DNA of 38,819 nucleotides from Verrucomicrobiales bacterium (GCA_029940475.1 JAPYUT010000037.1:1-38819), one strand, 5' to 3'. Positions 1 through 9,021 are shown, numbered from the stretch's first letter. The notes: generated by a model not told the origin, from the sequence alone. Numbers and translations: made by a program.

Positions 1-29
1 TCCGGGCAGCAGAGGGGGAGGATTTGACA

Positions 30-1205
30 ATGCCCTACACTGAGGAGGAACTCTGCGCCCTTGCAGGGGATTACCGCAGCGATCTTCTTGAGGATACTCT
101 GCCCTTCTGGTTGCCGGATTGCCTTGACCTGGAACATGATGGTTACCTGACTTGTCGTGATCATGACGGGACGCTCCTTGATGATGACAAGTCGGTGTGG
201 CAGCAGGGGCGATTCGCGTGGCTTTTGGCAACGCTCTACAACACGCTTGAGCCCCGGGAGGATTGGCTTGAGGCGTCTTCCTCGGGCATTCGGTTCCTGC
301 GCGACCACTGCTTTGACGGCGATGGCCGGATGTTTTTCCAGACCACGCGTGAGGGCCGTCCGCTGCGTAAGCGACGTTACTTCTTTTCCGAGTGTTTTGC
401 GACAATGGCCCTTGCCGCCCACGCAAGGGCGAGTGGCGATGATGGCACTGCCCGCGAGGCTCGAGATTTGTTCGGCAAGTGCTTGGAATATTACCGCCAT
501 CCGCAGCTGCTGGTCCCAAAGTTCACTGATGTTCGCCCGGCCAAGTCAATCGGTGTGCCGATGATCCTGTTGAATGTGGCGCAGCAGTTGCGAGAGACCA
601 TCGGGCTGGACGGGGCTGAGGCGTTGATTGACACCTTCATAGCCGAGATTCGTGATGATTTCCTCAAGCCCGACATTGAGTGCGTCATGGAGCAGGTCGC
701 CCTGGACGGATCGATTATCGAGCATTTTGACGGCCGCACGCTCAACCCCGGGCATGCCATCGAGTGCGCCTGGTTCATCCTGCACGAGGCCCATTTCCGG
801 GGTGACGAGGCGCTGGTCAAGCTTGGTTGCCGGATGCTTGACTGGATGTGGAGCAGGGGATGGGATCGCGAACATGGGGGTCTATTCTACTTTGTCCACC
901 TGCATGGCGGGCCGGTGCAGGAATACTGGCATGACATGAAATTCTGGTGGCCGCACAATGAGGCTGAAATAGCAACGCTGCTTGCTTATCGACTAAGCGG
1001 TGACCTCAAATATGCCGAGTGGCATCAGCGGATCCGCAAATACAGCCTTGCCACATTCCATGACGCGCAACACGGCGAGTGGTTTGGCTACGTGCATCGT
1101 GACGGGCGGCGCTCCTCAACGCTCAAGGGTAATCTCTGGAAGGGGCCCTTTCACCTGCCACGTATGCAGTGGTATTGCTGGCGACTTCTACAAGCCCAAG
1201 GGTAG
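30..1205 (+). CDS. AGE family epimerase/isomerase (N-acylglucosamine 2-epimerase-like)
   Basis: The protein is about 391 residues, the usual length for the (alpha/alpha)6-barrel N-acylglucosamine 2-epimerase family, which interconverts sugars such as N-acetylglucosamine and N-acetylmannosamine or mannose and fructose/glucose. Family landmarks are visible: NPGHAIE with His about 242, WWPHNEAE with His about 309, and the C-terminal KGPFHLPR with His about 375; these histidines are the expected catalytic and substrate residues. There is no signal peptide, so it is cytoplasmic. ATG 30 is preferred over TTG 24 because the purine-rich AGAGGGGGAGGA lies 7 bases upstream of it. The strong ribosome site at the window edge suggests it may follow another gene off the left end. 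The exact sugar cannot be read from sequence; cellobiose 2-epimerase or a sialic-acid pathway epimerase are both possible. Confidence 0.85.
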   Translation: MPYTEEELCALAGDYRSDLLEDTLPFWLPDCLDLEHDGYLTCRDHDGTLLDDDKSVWQQGRFAWLLATLYNTLEPREDWLEASSSGIRFLRDHCFDGDGRMFFQTTREGRPLRKRRYFFSECFATMALAAHARASGDDGTAREARDLFGKCLEYYRHPQLLVPKFTDVRPAKSIGVPMILLNVAQQLRETIGLDGAEALIDTFIAEIRDDFLKPDIECVMEQVALDGSIIEHFDGRTLNPGHAIECAWFILHEAHFRGDEALVKLGCRMLDWMWSRGWDREHGGLFYFVHLHGGPVQEYWHDMKFWWPHNEAEIATLLAYRLSGDLKYAEWHQRIRKYSLATFHDAQHGEWFGYVHRDGRRSSTLKGNLWKGPFHLPRMQWYCWRLLQAQG

Positions 1206-1450
1206 GGTTAATCAGCTCCAGGAGGCTTTCCCGGCGCTATTAAGCCTTAGGGATGGGCTTTGCGACTGCGTGAGGAGTAACATTCCTCCGATCCAGCCGG
1301 ATGGGATCATGGTGAGGAACCTGACGAGTCTGGTAAAATTTTTATAAATACTTAGAGGCGGGAGGCTTGTTTTTTATCAGGAAAACGATTTGCATTTCGG
1401 CGATCACTTCCAATAATAGTTAACTGTTGTTGTTGATTAAGAAGTCTTAA
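1206..1450. other. Intergenic region with competing inverted repeats
   Basis: This gap of 245 bases between the AGE gene and the PEP-CTERM gene has no convincing gene. It holds GAGGA (1272-1276), TTCCTC (1283-1288) and GAGGAA (1314-1319), so the middle segment can pair with either flank. A small ATCC/GGAT stem (1291-1294 with 1299-1302) lies inside the second pairing. An A/T-rich stretch follows at 1336-1350. No clear intrinsic terminator or sigma-70 promoter could be assigned. Confidence 0.35.
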
Positions 1451-2143
1451 ATGAGATCCAAGCCGTGCATTGTTGTCCAAGTCCTTGTGGCAGCAGCATT
1501 TGCCCTTTTGCCCCTCGGCAAAAGCCATGCGGTGCTTGTCATCGCGGGAGTAAGTGACGGGGACCTTACCGGCGGACAGCCCAAGGCTGTTTTTATTCAG
1601 GCGGCAACCGCGATCCCGGACTTGAGTCTCTGGGGTGTTGGCATTGCCAACAATGGTGGTGGCACAGACGGGCAGGAGTTTACCTTCCCGGCAATTTCGG
1701 CGGAAGCCGGTGATGTGTTTGTTATTGCGGCCAATGCCAACTCACAGGCGTTTTTCGAAAACAATTTCAGTGACCCGTTTATTTATTTTATCGACAGTGA
1801 TTTTGCGGTTTCCGGAGATGATGCCATTGAACTGTTCCAGGATGGAATCGTGTTTGATGTGTATGGTGATGCTGATATTGATGGTAGCGGCGAGGACTGG
1901 GAGTATAAGGACGGGTTTGCATTGCGCTTACCCAATACCAACCCGTCTTCCCTGCAGGGCGGCTTTCAAGTTTCGGACTACCTGATTAGTAATGGTGCTT
2001 TTGACGGACTTGACGAGGCAGGGCATGTAGCCCTGTTTGTTGCGGTGGCCGATTTTACGCCGATTAACCCGATCATCCCCGAACCGGGCACGGGACTTTT
2101 GGCCTTACTCGGTGGCATCCTGCTTTTGCGCCGTCGCCGGTAA
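1451..2143 (+). CDS. PEP-CTERM sorted secreted protein, lamin-tail-like
   Basis: This 230-residue exported protein has an N-terminal signal peptide (residues 1 to about 27, Arg/Lys then a hydrophobic run ending at SHA). Its C-terminus is a classic PEP-CTERM tripartite tail: PEPGTG, a hydrophobic helix and RRRR. Proteins with this tail are handled by an exosortase (EpsH/XrtA family), which removes the tail during export to the surface or exopolysaccharide matrix. The central region has GDDAIELFQDG and a DVYGDADIDGSGEDWEY segment that resembles lamin-tail-domain (LTD) proteins of marine bacteria; that assignment is by pattern only. No Shine-Dalgarno sequence precedes the ATG. The gene stands alone with gaps on both sides, as is typical for scattered PEP-CTERM targets. 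Confidence 0.85.
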   Translation: MRSKPCIVVQVLVAAAFALLPLGKSHAVLVIAGVSDGDLTGGQPKAVFIQAATAIPDLSLWGVGIANNGGGTDGQEFTFPAISAEAGDVFVIAANANSQAFFENNFSDPFIYFIDSDFAVSGDDAIELFQDGIVFDVYGDADIDGSGEDWEYKDGFALRLPNTNPSSLQGGFQVSDYLISNGAFDGLDEAGHVALFVAVADFTPINPIIPEPGTGLLALLGGILLLRRRR

Positions 2144-2299
2144 GCAAACGCAGCAAGAAGAGCGTTGCCGCTGCCGGAGGACGAATTGATTTGTCCGATG
2201 TGTTTGGTTTATCAGTCGGGTAATTTAACGGTCATCTTTCCGGGTATTTGGCGATTGCGTTGAAAGCCTCACATTGTTAGCATTACTTCTCGGCAATCA

Positions 2300-5200
2300 A
2301 TGGGTTTGGGCTTTGAGTTGAGTCGAATGATGAAATCCCCGCGAAAGCTGCTGATGTCCGCACTGACTGGTGCGTGTGCCTGTCTGCTGGTGTTTTCTTG
2401 CGGATCCCGTGACGACTTTGACACCTCCGGGCCCTCTGTCCAGCAAGTCAAGCTTGAGTCCGGAGAGTTGCGGAAGTTCTATCCTCATCGTGAGGCTTCG
2501 CAAGGTTCATCCGCGGACAAACAACTCTTCCACGCGCTGAAAGCTGAAGAGAGCGGGATTACTTTTGTAAACGAGATTGATAATGAGCATCCGATGAGCC
2601 GGGTGTATATCATTGGCTATGCTTGCGGCGGTGTCTCGATCGGGGATGTTGACGCTGACGGGTGGGATGATATCTACTGCAGCGGAGGGCCTCGGGACAG
2701 TGTCCTCTATAAGCAGGTGGGCAACTTAAGGTTCGAAGACGTCACCCGGAGATCCGGCCTTTCCGGTCAAGACACATGGTCTTCTTCCTCGCAGTTCGTG
2801 GATGTCGACAACGATGGCGACCTGGATATCCATGTCTGTAACTACGATGCTCCCAACCTGCTTTATCTTAACGATGGTAGAGGTCAATTCACTGAGGTCG
2901 GCGAGTCTGCGGGGATTGCTGTAAAGGATGGCAGCTTGTCAGCGCATTTTGCTGACTATGACAGGGATGGTGACCTGGATTATTACCTGGTTATAAACCG
3001 GTTGATCCGCAAGGGAGGCCTGCCAACAGGAGAGATGACGACCACTGGAGCGAATGGTAAACCCGTCCTTCTGCCGGAGTTTGAACCATACTACGCGATT
3101 TATGACAAGGGGGGCGGGAATTACACGATCCGCACAATTGGTCGCCCGGATCGTTTATTTGAGAATGACGGCAGGGGGAATTTCCGCGATGTGACCAGGG
3201 AAGCCGGTATCTCGGGTCGTTATTACGGCTTGTCCGCGGTATGGTTTGATTACGACGCGGATGGTCTTGTTGATCTTTACGTTGCGAATGATTTCCAGGA
3301 TCCTGATTGCCTGTATCGCAACAACGGGGATGGCTCGTTTAGCAACATGGTCAAGGCAGCCGTGCCGCATACGACCTGGTTCTCGATGGGAAGTGACGCA
3401 GCGGACATGAATAATGACGGGTTGATGGATCTTTTCGTCCTGGATATGGCTGCGACAACGCACTACAAGGCCAAGGTTGCGATGGGTGACATGGCGAAAT
3501 TTAAGGATTTCATGGATCACTCCGACCCCCGTCAGTTAATGCGCAATTCCTTTTTCATCAACAGCGGCACTCCACGGTTCCTTGAGGGTGCCTGGCTTAG
3601 TGGTCTTGCTGCTTCTGATTGGTCATGGGCGGTGAATCTGTCGGATTTTGATGATGATGGACACACTGATGTTTTTATCACCAACGGGATGAGTGCCAAT
3701 ATCCGCAACCCTGATGTCCCTTTCTCGCTGTCAATGTTGAGGGGCACGGAGGAATGGCAGTTGTGGAAGGGTGGCGGATTGCAAAGGGAGCGCAATCAGT
3801 CGTTCCGCAACCTGGGCAATCTTCGCTTTGAAAAAAGCGCCAAGAATTGGGGTCTTGACCATCTTGGGGCCAGCTATGCGGCAGCTAGCGGAGACCTTGA
3901 TCGTGATGGTGATATCGATCTGGTGGTAGCCAATCTGGATGAACCCGTGCAGGTTTACCGCAACGACAGTAATCGTAACCGGGTAACATTTTCTCTTCGT
4001 GGCTCGTCCTCAAATCGTTACGGGCTTGGAGCTGTGGTTCGTGCTGAATGGGGCAGTGAAAAGCAGGTCAGCCTGTTGAACCCAATGACCGGTTTTTCTT
4101 CCTGCAATGAACCTATTGTCCACTTTGGGCTTGGTGATGCAGATAAAATTGACCGTCTCGAGGTGAACTGGCCTGACGGGCGGCGGCAGGTGTTCAATGA
4201 CCTTGATGCAGGATCGCATTATATTATTGCCGAGAGTACGGGGGAATTTGCCGGGGATGAAGGCATTGAGGGGGACGTGATGTCCCCGATGTTTGCTCCG
4301 GTATCCTCGCTCAATGCAGCACGCCACAGTGAGAGGCCATTTGACGACTTTGAGCTTCAGCCGCTGTTGCCTAACAAGCTCTCACGCTTCGGCCCCGGCA
4401 TTGCCGTTGGCGACATTGACGGCAATGGAAGTGATGATTTTGTGGTGAGCGCGGCGCGGGCGGAGGCCCCCCGTGTTCATTTAAACCGGGACGCCGTCAT
4501 TAAGTGGCAGTTTATCAGGGCGGCAAGTAATGACAGTCATTGCGAGGACCTTGGCTCCTTACTCCTTGATGTGGATCGTGACGGGGATCTTGACTTATAC
4601 GTAGTTAGCGGAGGAGTTGAGGCTGAGTCGGGCTCAGAGCAGTTACGTGACAGGTTATATCTGAATGACGGCAAGGGGGACTTTTCCAAGTCTCCAGCGG
4701 GTGCCCTGCCGAATATTCTGTCCAGCGGTGCTGCTGTTTGTGCGGCGGATTTTGACCGGGATGGGGATTTGGACATCTTTGTCGGTGGCAGGCTCAAGCG
4801 AGGCGAATACCCACTGGCCCCTGAGAGCAGCCTGCTGTGCAACGAGTCAACTAAAGGCGGGGATGTTCTTTTTACTGACCGGACAAAACTGCTCGCCCCG
4901 GAACTTGCCCGCTGTGGCATGGTCACGTGTGCGCTTTGGTCCGATGCGAACGGTGACGGGTGGGTTGATTTGCTTGTGGCTGAGGAGTGGGGATCGATAA
5001 GGCTTTTTCTCAACCATCAAGGAATACTCAAGGAGGCGACCGCCGACGTGGGTCTTGCCGGTTACAAGGGGTGGTGGAACGGTTTGGCTGGAAGGGACCT
5101 GGACGGGGACGGGGACATTGATTACGTGGCCACTAATTTTGGGCTTAACACGAAATATCATCCCAGTCCTGATCAACCCGTCCGTATTTACTACGGGACT

Positions 5201-6058
5201 TTCGGCAATGATTCCAGGCCATCAATTATAGAGGCCAAGGTTGTTGCCGATTATGTGTTGCCCGTCAGGGGAAAGAGTTGCTCGCAGAACGCAATGCCCT
5301 TCTTGCAGAAAAAGTTCCCCACCTATCACGCTTTCGCTTCAGCCAGCCTGCAGGAGATTTATTCGGAAAGCTCATTGCGGCAGGCAAATACATTTGAGGT
5401 GAATTATCTTGAGAGCTCAATCCTGATTAACGACGGGGGTGGCAAGTTTAAGGTTAGGGCCCTTCCGGCGCTTGCTCAGCTTGCTCCGTCTTTCGGGGTG
5501 GTCGCGACGGAAGTTGATGGTGACGGACATGCTGACATTTATATGGTCCAGAACTTTTATCATCCACAGCGCGAGACGGGTAAAATGGCCGGGGGAATGA
5601 GTGTTTTGTTGTTAGGGGACGGTTCGGGCTCGTTTGAGGAAATCTGGCCGCATAAGAGTGGGCTGATTGTTCCTGAAAATGCCAGGGGACTCTCCGCATG
5701 TGACTGGAACAGCGATGGACGGGTTGATTTTGCCGTGGGGATCAATAATGGAAAAATGAAGCTCTTTGAAAATCGTTCAGGATTTCAGACGCTGGGCATC
5801 AGGCTTGCATACCGTCCAGGTAACCCGGCGGCGGTGGGCGCCATGGTCCGTTTGGAACTTGCTGACGGATCCATACAGACTGACGAGGTTCGTGCCGGAG
5901 GGAGTTACATTTCCCAATCAAGCCCTGAATTGTTTTTTGGGCTAGTGGAGGGAGTGAAGGTGAAGAACATCAGGATCAGTTGGCCTGATGGCGTCGAATC
6001 TGACCATGTTTATCAGCCGGGACAAGCCAAAATTGTCATTGCCCGGGGTCCTGATTAG
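2300..6058 (+). CDS. Large lipoprotein with two FG-GAP/VCBS propellers and two ASPIC/UnbV domains
   Basis: This product of about 1,250 residues begins with a lipoprotein signal: a basic n-region MKSPRK, a hydrophobic core, then VFSC with the lipid-acceptor Cys about 34. The body holds fourteen Ca-binding DxDxDGxxD-type loops (for example DVDADGWDD, DVDNDGDLD, DFDRDGDLD, DWNSDGRVD). Seven precede a first ASPIC/UnbV domain (about residues 573-643, with NWPDGRRQVF) and seven precede a second (about 1178-1250, with SWPDGVESDHVY). The layout is a tandem duplication of a seven-bladed propeller plus UnbV cap, as in CRTAC1-like proteins. It should be anchored in the outer membrane or periplasm and may bind Ca and glycans or protein; the ligand is unknown. 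The in-frame ATGs at 2327 and 2330 give a more normal signal length and may be the true start. Confidence 0.85.
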   Translation: MGLGFELSRMMKSPRKLLMSALTGACACLLVFSCGSRDDFDTSGPSVQQVKLESGELRKFYPHREASQGSSADKQLFHALKAEESGITFVNEIDNEHPMSRVYIIGYACGGVSIGDVDADGWDDIYCSGGPRDSVLYKQVGNLRFEDVTRRSGLSGQDTWSSSSQFVDVDNDGDLDIHVCNYDAPNLLYLNDGRGQFTEVGESAGIAVKDGSLSAHFADYDRDGDLDYYLVINRLIRKGGLPTGEMTTTGANGKPVLLPEFEPYYAIYDKGGGNYTIRTIGRPDRLFENDGRGNFRDVTREAGISGRYYGLSAVWFDYDADGLVDLYVANDFQDPDCLYRNNGDGSFSNMVKAAVPHTTWFSMGSDAADMNNDGLMDLFVLDMAATTHYKAKVAMGDMAKFKDFMDHSDPRQLMRNSFFINSGTPRFLEGAWLSGLAASDWSWAVNLSDFDDDGHTDVFITNGMSANIRNPDVPFSLSMLRGTEEWQLWKGGGLQRERNQSFRNLGNLRFEKSAKNWGLDHLGASYAAASGDLDRDGDIDLVVANLDEPVQVYRNDSNRNRVTFSLRGSSSNRYGLGAVVRAEWGSEKQVSLLNPMTGFSSCNEPIVHFGLGDADKIDRLEVNWPDGRRQVFNDLDAGSHYIIAESTGEFAGDEGIEGDVMSPMFAPVSSLNAARHSERPFDDFELQPLLPNKLSRFGPGIAVGDIDGNGSDDFVVSAARAEAPRVHLNRDAVIKWQFIRAASNDSHCEDLGSLLLDVDRDGDLDLYVVSGGVEAESGSEQLRDRLYLNDGKGDFSKSPAGALPNILSSGAAVCAADFDRDGDLDIFVGGRLKRGEYPLAPESSLLCNESTKGGDVLFTDRTKLLAPELARCGMVTCALWSDANGDGWVDLLVAEEWGSIRLFLNHQGILKEATADVGLAGYKGWWNGLAGRDLDGDGDIDYVATNFGLNTKYHPSPDQPVRIYYGTFGNDSRPSIIEAKVVADYVLPVRGKSCSQNAMPFLQKKFPTYHAFASASLQEIYSESSLRQANTFEVNYLESSILINDGGGKFKVRALPALAQLAPSFGVVATEVDGDGHADIYMVQNFYHPQRETGKMAGGMSVLLLGDGSGSFEEIWPHKSGLIVPENARGLSACDWNSDGRVDFAVGINNGKMKLFENRSGFQTLGIRLAYRPGNPAAVGAMVRLELADGSIQTDEVRAGGSYISQSSPELFFGLVEGVKVKNIRISWPDGVESDHVYQPGQAKIVIARGPD

Positions 6059-6207
6059 CGCAACCGATGATATGGAGACCGTTTTTCGCTGTCAGTAAAT
6101 GCTGTCGCTGGCATTTGCGACTGGTGATTATATTAGTCCTGCGGTTTTGTCCGCCAAGATGCTCTTGAGCAGCTGAAATTACCGGGCTTGCCTGGTGCTG
6201 ACTTGTT

Positions 6208-6227
6208 GTGTTTAAGTATTAAAACAC
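6208..6227. repeat. Inverted repeat upstream of the TPR gene
   Basis: GTGTTT and AAACAC form a perfect 6-base inverted repeat around an 8-base A/T-rich centre, ending 17 bases before the TPR gene start. It could be an operator or a small 5'-leader hairpin. No T-tract follows, so it is not a terminator. The rest of the 6059-6244 gap shows another short repeat (AAATGC/GCATTT, about 6098-6117) and nothing gene-like. Confidence 0.3.
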
Positions 6228-6244
6228 TTCAACTGATTTGAACA

Positions 6245-7069
6245 ATGAATGGGCTAACGTTAATTTTGACCTTTTGTATTTTATTTACCGGCGTTGATTT
6301 TACTGGCTCTTGCGGGGCTGCCTTGAGTGAACAGGGAGATGGGGTGAGTAAACCGGGCAGGACAGGGGGCGTGAGCTTATCGGATGCCCCGCCCGGCGGT
6401 CATGAAACGCGGGAGGCACCAGAGGTGAAGGCAAAGATCAAGGGCGCGGGCCTTGACTGGGAGAGACTGAACGCGGAGGCCCTGCGACTTACAGACAGCG
6501 GTGACTATGATCGTGCCCTCACGATCGGTGAAGAGGCTCTTAAGATTGCCGAGCAGACCGCCGGGACCGGCCATACCGATGTGGCGGTCGCGTTAAACAA
6601 TTTTGCACGCATTTATTCCAAGAAGGAGCAATACGACAAGGCTCTGCCGCTCTACAAGAGGTCACTTGGCATCTATGAAAAGGCGCTTGGCAGGAATCAC
6701 CCGGGAGTTGCGGGATCGCTCAATAATCTTGCCGTGCTCTACACTGAACAGGGGAAACCCGAGTTGGCTTTACCTCTCTACCAGAGGGCGCTCGGGATTT
6801 ATGAAAAGGCGTTCGGCAGGAATCATCCGTATGTGGCCAGTTCTCTCAACAACCTTGCTGTCCTCTACGATGAACAGGGTGATGACGTAAAGGCTGAACC
6901 ACTCTACATGCGCGCGCTTGAGATCAAGGAGAAAACCCTGGGCAAAGATCATCCGGGCCTGGTGGGCACCATGAATAACCTCGCCGCGCTCTACGAGCAG
7001 ACTGAACGCAAGGATAAGGCTCAGCAACTGCAGTTGCGGGCATTGCAAATTAAGCAGGGTTCAAAATGA
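6245..7069 (+). CDS. Exported TPR-repeat protein (kinesin-light-chain-type TPRs)
   Basis: This 274-residue protein has an N-terminal hydrophobic export signal (about residues 1-28), a low-complexity Gly/Glu linker to about residue 65, and then four to five TPR units with a 42-residue period. The repeats carry the signature A..LNNLA.LY...G....A..LY.RALGIYEK.LG..HP..., the TPR_12/TPR_10 type found in kinesin light chain and many bacterial scaffolds. The middle copies are close duplicates at DNA level (126-base period, for example GGCAGGAATCA at about 6689 and 6815). It is likely a periplasmic or surface protein-protein interaction scaffold. No enzymatic domain is visible. It stands alone, with tRNA-Arg convergent downstream. 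Confidence 0.8.
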   Translation: MNGLTLILTFCILFTGVDFTGSCGAALSEQGDGVSKPGRTGGVSLSDAPPGGHETREAPEVKAKIKGAGLDWERLNAEALRLTDSGDYDRALTIGEEALKIAEQTAGTGHTDVAVALNNFARIYSKKEQYDKALPLYKRSLGIYEKALGRNHPGVAGSLNNLAVLYTEQGKPELALPLYQRALGIYEKAFGRNHPYVASSLNNLAVLYDEQGDDVKAEPLYMRALEIKEKTLGKDHPGLVGTMNNLAALYEQTERKDKAQQLQLRALQIKQGSK

Positions 7070-7099
7070 GGGCTGATTTGCGCTCCGGGCAAAGGGGGG

Positions 7100-7173
<74 letters not shown>

Positions 7174-7249
7174 GTGTTACAGCGTGGGTTTAACCTGTCG
7201 CGTGTATGTAAACTCCTGCAAGGCGGGTTTGCAAACGTCCTGAGAGGGG

Positions 7250-7276
7250 GTGTGCCTCCTTTCAGGGAGGTTGGCA
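7250..7276. repeat. Hairpin-forming repeat between the dioxygenase gene and tRNA-Arg
   Basis: On the plus strand GCCTCC..TTTCAG..GGAGG, extended by GTG/CAC across a bulge, forms a G/C-rich hairpin just beyond the stop of the minus-strand dioxygenase gene. It could shape the 3' end of that operon transcript, but neither strand has a run of T after it, so a Rho-independent terminator is not claimed. Confidence 0.35.
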
Positions 7277-7281
7277 CGGCG

Positions 7282-8253
7282 CTACCGGGATTCTGCCGAT
7301 GTCGAGATCCACATTCGCACAAAGTGGCGTGGGTGTTGGGGATCTTCCCCATACTTTGTGCGATTATGGGCGACGAGGTGATTGTTAACCCATAGATGAT
7401 CGCCGGCTTCGAGCTTAAATTTCACTGCCAGTTGCGGCAGGTTGAGGAGTTCATCAAGTTTATCCAGGGCGGCAAATTCCCTTCCTGTAAGTTCTATGTT
7501 GGCTGCCAGATGTCCCTTTTCAATCCAATAGCGCATGTAGCGGAATGAAACTCCGGGTGAATAGAGTCCCTGTGAGAAAATTGGGAATCGGTTATTGATT
7601 AAAGAACTGTTCCCTTTCCCCGGGGTGACGACATCACGAATGAATTCACGGTAGAGGATGCTTAATGCTTCCGGGGCAGTTCCACGGAGTTCCTCATGGA
7701 TCCTTGCGGCACTGACGATGAGGGATTCACCGCCTGTGTGTGCCGGCTGGAGGCACAGGAGGGCCACAATGTCCGGCATGGTGTTTAGCGCACTGCTGTC
7801 TGTATGGAAACCGGTGGCTGCGTGTGTCTGGGAGACGGGAATCCGTTCCTTCTTGTAGGATCCCCCGCGATCCCGGACATCGTAGAGGCGACCGTAGTTT
7901 CCCATGGTGTTGCCCATGGCCTGACCAATCGCGAGGTAAAAGAATTTCTTCTGGGAGGTGTTGAATTCTGGGTTGCAGATAGATTTAAGCCAAACAACAC
8001 CCGATCCATATTGAAGTTCATCCTTAATCTGGCCGGCAAGTCTTTCGAGGCCGGAGATTTCGACCTCACCGTGGCAGTAATTATCGAGGAATGTGTCATC
8101 CAGGCTAAGGCCTGAAACAGTCTGTTGGAATGCGTGCAGAGTTTCCCCGCTAACTTGCATGCGCCAGCTCGTTCTTGCCCGTAAACTCTCAGCGTCCCAG
8201 ATAAACGACCGGGCCAGGGGTGGGGCAATCTCGTATTTTTTGAGTGCTATCAT
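7282..8253 (-). CDS. TauD/TfdA family Fe(II)/2-oxoglutarate-dependent dioxygenase
   Basis: This 323-residue cytoplasmic enzyme has the double-stranded beta-helix iron triad of the TauD/TfdA (clavaminate-synthase-like) fold. HTD at 150-152 (in GFHTDSSA) supplies the proximal His and Asp, the distal His is 296 in NNHLVAHNRTKY, and Arg309 or Arg313 in PRHFVRMWI is the expected 2-oxoglutarate anchor. Such enzymes couple 2-oxoglutarate decarboxylation to hydroxylation, desaturation or cleavage of a small substrate. It is the last gene of a three-gene minus-strand operon, starting 12 bases after the methyltransferase stop. The RHFVRMW ending resembles gamma-butyrobetaine hydroxylase-like members more than taurine dioxygenase, but the substrate is unknown. 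No Shine-Dalgarno sequence is visible, so translation may be coupled. Confidence 0.85.
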   Translation of the reverse strand: MIALKKYEIAPPLARSFIWDAESLRARTSWRMQVSGETLHAFQQTVSGLSLDDTFLDNYCHGEVEISGLERLAGQIKDELQYGSGVVWLKSICNPEFNTSQKKFFYLAIGQAMGNTMGNYGRLYDVRDRGGSYKKERIPVSQTHAATGFHTDSSALNTMPDIVALLCLQPAHTGGESLIVSAARIHEELRGTAPEALSILYREFIRDVVTPGKGNSSLINNRFPIFSQGLYSPGVSFRYMRYWIEKGHLAANIELTGREFAALDKLDELLNLPQLAVKFKLEAGDHLWVNNHLVAHNRTKYGEDPQHPRHFVRMWISTSAESR

Positions 8254-8265
8254 CGATGGGGTAAG

Positions 8266-9021
8266 TCAACGGCTTACTCGAAAGGCAAGGTGAAGGGGCT
8301 TGTCTTTGAGGGGTTCAAAGAACTCCGGATCTATCTTCAGGTGTTTGGGTTGTGCGTAAAGTTCCTGAACGTCCGGCATCGAGGTGAACCCTGCCGCAGT
8401 CAATGCCCGGAAGTAGTCATCAAGGGTCTTGTGGATACAGCGAACCGGCACGTTGCTGCCGTCACGCTGCCATATTTGACCTTCGAAAAGTTCGTTGCGT
8501 CCGGAAAAATATCCGGCACCATTTCGCTGGAAGAGGAATGGAGGAGCTTCGTCATGGAGGAAAGCAAATAACGGATGCGGAACGGAAAAGATAAAGCGAC
8601 CGCCAATGCGCAAAGTTCGGAATATCCCTTTCATGATTTCCGTCATCTTCTCACTGTCGACGTAGTTGAAGAGAAAAACCGCAACCACAAGGTCAAACTC
8701 GCCGTCACGGAAACCGGACAATTGCGCGGCATCGGAGACCTGATAGCGGATTCCCAGTGGCTCTGCCTCCTCGGCGGCAGTGGCGCCGAGGATCATTTCT
8801 TCGGAACTGTCAATTCCCTCAACCCGGGCGGCACCACGCTGCTTGAGTTGTCGCGTGAAGTATCCTTCACCGCAACCAAGGTCCAGGACACTCTGTGCGT
8901 TAACCGGTTCGCACCAGGACAAAAGGAAGGGACGGGCCGTAAAATCTGAAAGCAGCCTCGGTTCGGCTCGTTTCCAATCCTGCGCTGAACGGTTATAGAG
9001 CTCACTAGTGGTTTCGTTCAT
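8266..9021 (-). CDS. Class I SAM-dependent methyltransferase
   Basis: This 251-residue Rossmann-fold methyltransferase has motif I VLDLGCGEGYFTRQL at about 45-59, an acidic ribose-binding residue in VEGIDSSEEM, a DAAQL loop, and FDLVVAVFLFNYV as motif IV with the post-motif region. The C-terminal segment with LDDYFRALTAAGF and a PLHLAFRV ending is usual for small-molecule O-, N- or C-methyltransferases. Its ATG overlaps the stop of the upstream diiron-oxidase gene (ATGA, 9018-9021), and AAGGAG lies about 9 bases before the start, so the two genes are translationally linked. The context suggests it methylates an intermediate of the same small pathway. The substrate cannot be read from sequence. 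Confidence 0.88.
   Translation of the reverse strand: MNETTSELYNRSAQDWKRAEPRLLSDFTARPFLLSWCEPVNAQSVLDLGCGEGYFTRQLKQRGAARVEGIDSSEEMILGATAAEEAEPLGIRYQVSDAAQLSGFRDGEFDLVVAVFLFNYVDSEKMTEIMKGIFRTLRIGGRFIFSVPHPLFAFLHDEAPPFLFQRNGAGYFSGRNELFEGQIWQRDGSNVPVRCIHKTLDDYFRALTAAGFTSMPDVQELYAQPKHLKIDPEFFEPLKDKPLHLAFRVSR

Noticed and set aside
4537..5013. Minus-strand ORF of 158 codons opposite the double-propeller gene
   Set aside because: Reverse-frame shadow of DxDxDG repeats (Ser/Arg-Pro pattern).
7174..7281. Second tRNA or small RNA beside tRNA-Arg
   Set aside because: The region forms one G/C hairpin but no cloverleaf and no conserved RNA motif that I recognise.
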